A stretch of DNA of 64,000 nucleotides, taken from the NCBI GenBank assembly GCA_009746045.1, contig RPFO01001264.1, positions 62,001-126,000 of the forward strand. The letters are read 5' to 3'. The notes under the pieces were generated by a model. The model did not search any database and was not told the origin of the DNA. It was given only the letters and a program-made list of their open reading frames with translations. Of this stretch, positions 62,653-64,000 are shown piece after piece. Numbering within the stretch: the stretch's first letter is position 1; each line of letters begins with the position of its first letter. The translations under genes and the position numbers were made by a program. The stretch is from Mesostigma viride. Lineage: Eukaryota; Streptophyta; Mesostigmatophyceae; Mesostigmatales; Mesostigmataceae.

Positions 62653-63432
62653 AGTTTTCTTTTTGCGTGTACATTTGCATGCAAGTTAACAGAATAGGCA
62701 AAAAGAAAGAAGCATGTTTCGCCCATAGCTTGACATTCCTTTGTATGCGTGCATGTGTGTGTGCACACGCATGTTGGTCATTTCTAGGTTGATTTTTTGC
62801 CCTCCTTGCATGTCTGATTGTGTGGACACAGACAGCGGACATCTCAGCATTGGCCATCATCCGAGGTTCCAGTCCTGATTATTCATGCCGGCGTTGACTA
62901 GGCATGCGGGCCGACACTGCTACAAATCCGTGAGAGTCCAGCAGTTGGTGGAGCTTGGAGCTATAAACTGAAGAGCTAACTGACCAAACACCTGCCTTTA
63001 TGTCGATCACGTTGCCCAGGCTTGTTAGCTATGGTGGCTTCATGTCATGTGTATTGTAGGTAGTAGTTTTCCATGTGCTAGCTAATGATATAGGTTATGC
63101 AGCTCTCCATGTTCTTATCCCTCGATATTTGGCCTTACCGCTCTACAGTCGGTGTGGGCTCCCCATGTTACCAAATTTGGTAAGCATAGTGATTCGGGCC
63201 GTGGTACCTGCAACCCTGTCACTAGAAACTGAGTGGATAATGAAGCATGAGGTATGACTAATTGATTATTTGATTAACGTGAGTATATTAATTAATGAAT
63301 AAGTAAGCAAGTAATTAATTAGTGTATGAAGTAATGAATGTCCATACACGTACTACACGTAATGGATGAATGAATGTCACCTAGACTGCGTCACGGGTAT
63401 GGAAAGGGGATGGGGCTACAGTTTGAGTGGAT
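62653..63432. other. AT-richer intergenic segment, nothing recognised
   Basis: No supported gene, repeat boundary or RNA gene. AT-rich short repeats (TTAATTAATG, AATGAATG) lie at about 63280-63380. Confidence 0.35.
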
Positions 63433-63786
63433 ATTGAATTGAATTGAATTGAATTGTAACATAACTCCGTTGGGAGTATATGTAGCACACAGCCCTTGAG
63501 AGGGGGGCATATGGCCTATCATACATCCTAAGCTACTTCCTGCAAGGGTGGGGATGTAAAGGACCCTTGCTCTAGGTGCACCAGGGCACTTGCATCCCCA
63601 TGATCTTCAAGCTATGCCCAGCGAAGGGGGAGCCTGTCATGGGGGGAAGAGCAGCATAGCTATACAAAGAAGCTAGGGCATGGCGTCTCAGCAGAGAGTT
63701 ACTCCCTGCATGGGCACAACATAACTAAATAAAGCTAGGCATCATCTGGGGTGTGGCTCATCATAGGCACACATGTACATGATTAA
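63433..63786 (-). mobile_element. 5'-truncated copy of the ORF1-type element (3' untranslated region only)
   Basis: The (GAATT)n tail at 63433-63456 is followed by sequence nearly identical to 38300-38640 and 42635-43010. The match stops at GTACATGATTAAG (about 63786). This very short copy, with the 3' tail retained, fits retrotransposition with early termination. Confidence 0.85.
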
Positions 63787-63847
63787 GGATGAGTGGATAT
63801 AACTCACAAAATTATTGGGACAGCACAACCTGCCCTATTTTGATTAA

Positions 63848-63911
63848 TTAATTAAACTTGATCGACATGATCAAGTTTAATTAAATGCGGTTATGATCGA
63901 CATAACCGCAT
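63848..63911. repeat. Two adjacent perfect hairpins
   Basis: TTAATTAAACTTGATC and its complement with a 5-nt loop (63848-63884) are followed directly by ATGCGGTTATG and its complement with a 5-nt loop (63885-63911). They lie next to the tail of the element copy at the right edge. Confidence 0.85.
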
Positions 63912-63921
63912 CAATCACGCA

Positions 63922-64000
63922 TTAAATTAAATTATAACATGACTCCGTTGGGAGATCGTGTAGCATGTATTCCCTTGCTTGATGGATGGGGGTCCAGGCG
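63922..64000 (-). mobile_element. 3' end of another ORF1/LINE-type copy, cut by the window edge
   Basis: ATTAAATTAAATTATAACAT followed by GACTCCGTTGGGAG matches the 3' ends of the ORF1-type elements but diverges afterwards (GATCGTGTAGCATG, GATGGATGG). It looks intermediate between the ORF1-type and LINE 3' ends. Confidence 0.5.

Overview
This window is nuclear DNA from a eukaryote, most likely a green-lineage organism and probably a GC-rich alga (streptophyte algae fit well). That placement is an inference. It rests on GT-AG introns with phase-consistent GC-rich exons, an INO80 ATPase whose core motifs read most like plant INO80, an R2R3-MYB of the FOUR LIPS/MYB88 type (a plant family), and a dense load of LINE, LTR and DNA transposons plus long microsatellites. 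There are no operons, no ribosome-binding-site logic, no CRISPR array and no intact tRNA or rRNA gene.

Layout. Positions 1-3813 (minus) hold three exons of an unrecognised, highly charged, low-complexity protein that runs off the left edge. Positions 3814-8260 are mostly non-coding, with a small inverted-repeat element, LINE and repeat fragments and a tRNA-like SINE. Positions 8261-15519 (minus) are an eight-exon MYB gene of about 470 codons; its third intron carries a 1.7-kb 9-bp minisatellite. Positions 15520-19713 are the head-to-head intergenic region between MYB and INO80, containing GC-rich short repeats and a CT/CCCT tract. Positions 19714-36925 (plus) are an 18-exon INO80 gene (about 2464 codons). 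Every predicted junction keeps phase.

Positions 37200-64000 are a nest of transposable elements. ORF1-only LINE-like elements occur at 37.2-37.95 kb, 38.3-40.3 kb and 42.6-52.06 kb, with 3' ends at 63.4 kb and at the right edge. A 5'-truncated LINE reverse-transcriptase copy sits at 40.56-41.94 kb. One ORF1 element is split by a 7.8-kb DNA element with terminal inverted repeats and a 3-bp target duplication (43232-51044). The same ORF1 element is cut at 52064 by a Ty3-like LTR retrotransposon. The pol region of that retrotransposon is in turn split by a 1.7-kb TTAA-flanked element (57859-59576). Removing each insertion rejoins the host sequence, which orders the insertions in time.

The most unusual observation is that many INO80 introns contain degenerate copies of the adjoining exon end together with its splice site, typically 70-105 bp (sometimes 175-260 bp) from the real junction. 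This suggests that introns here grow, or arose, by local tandem duplication across splice sites.
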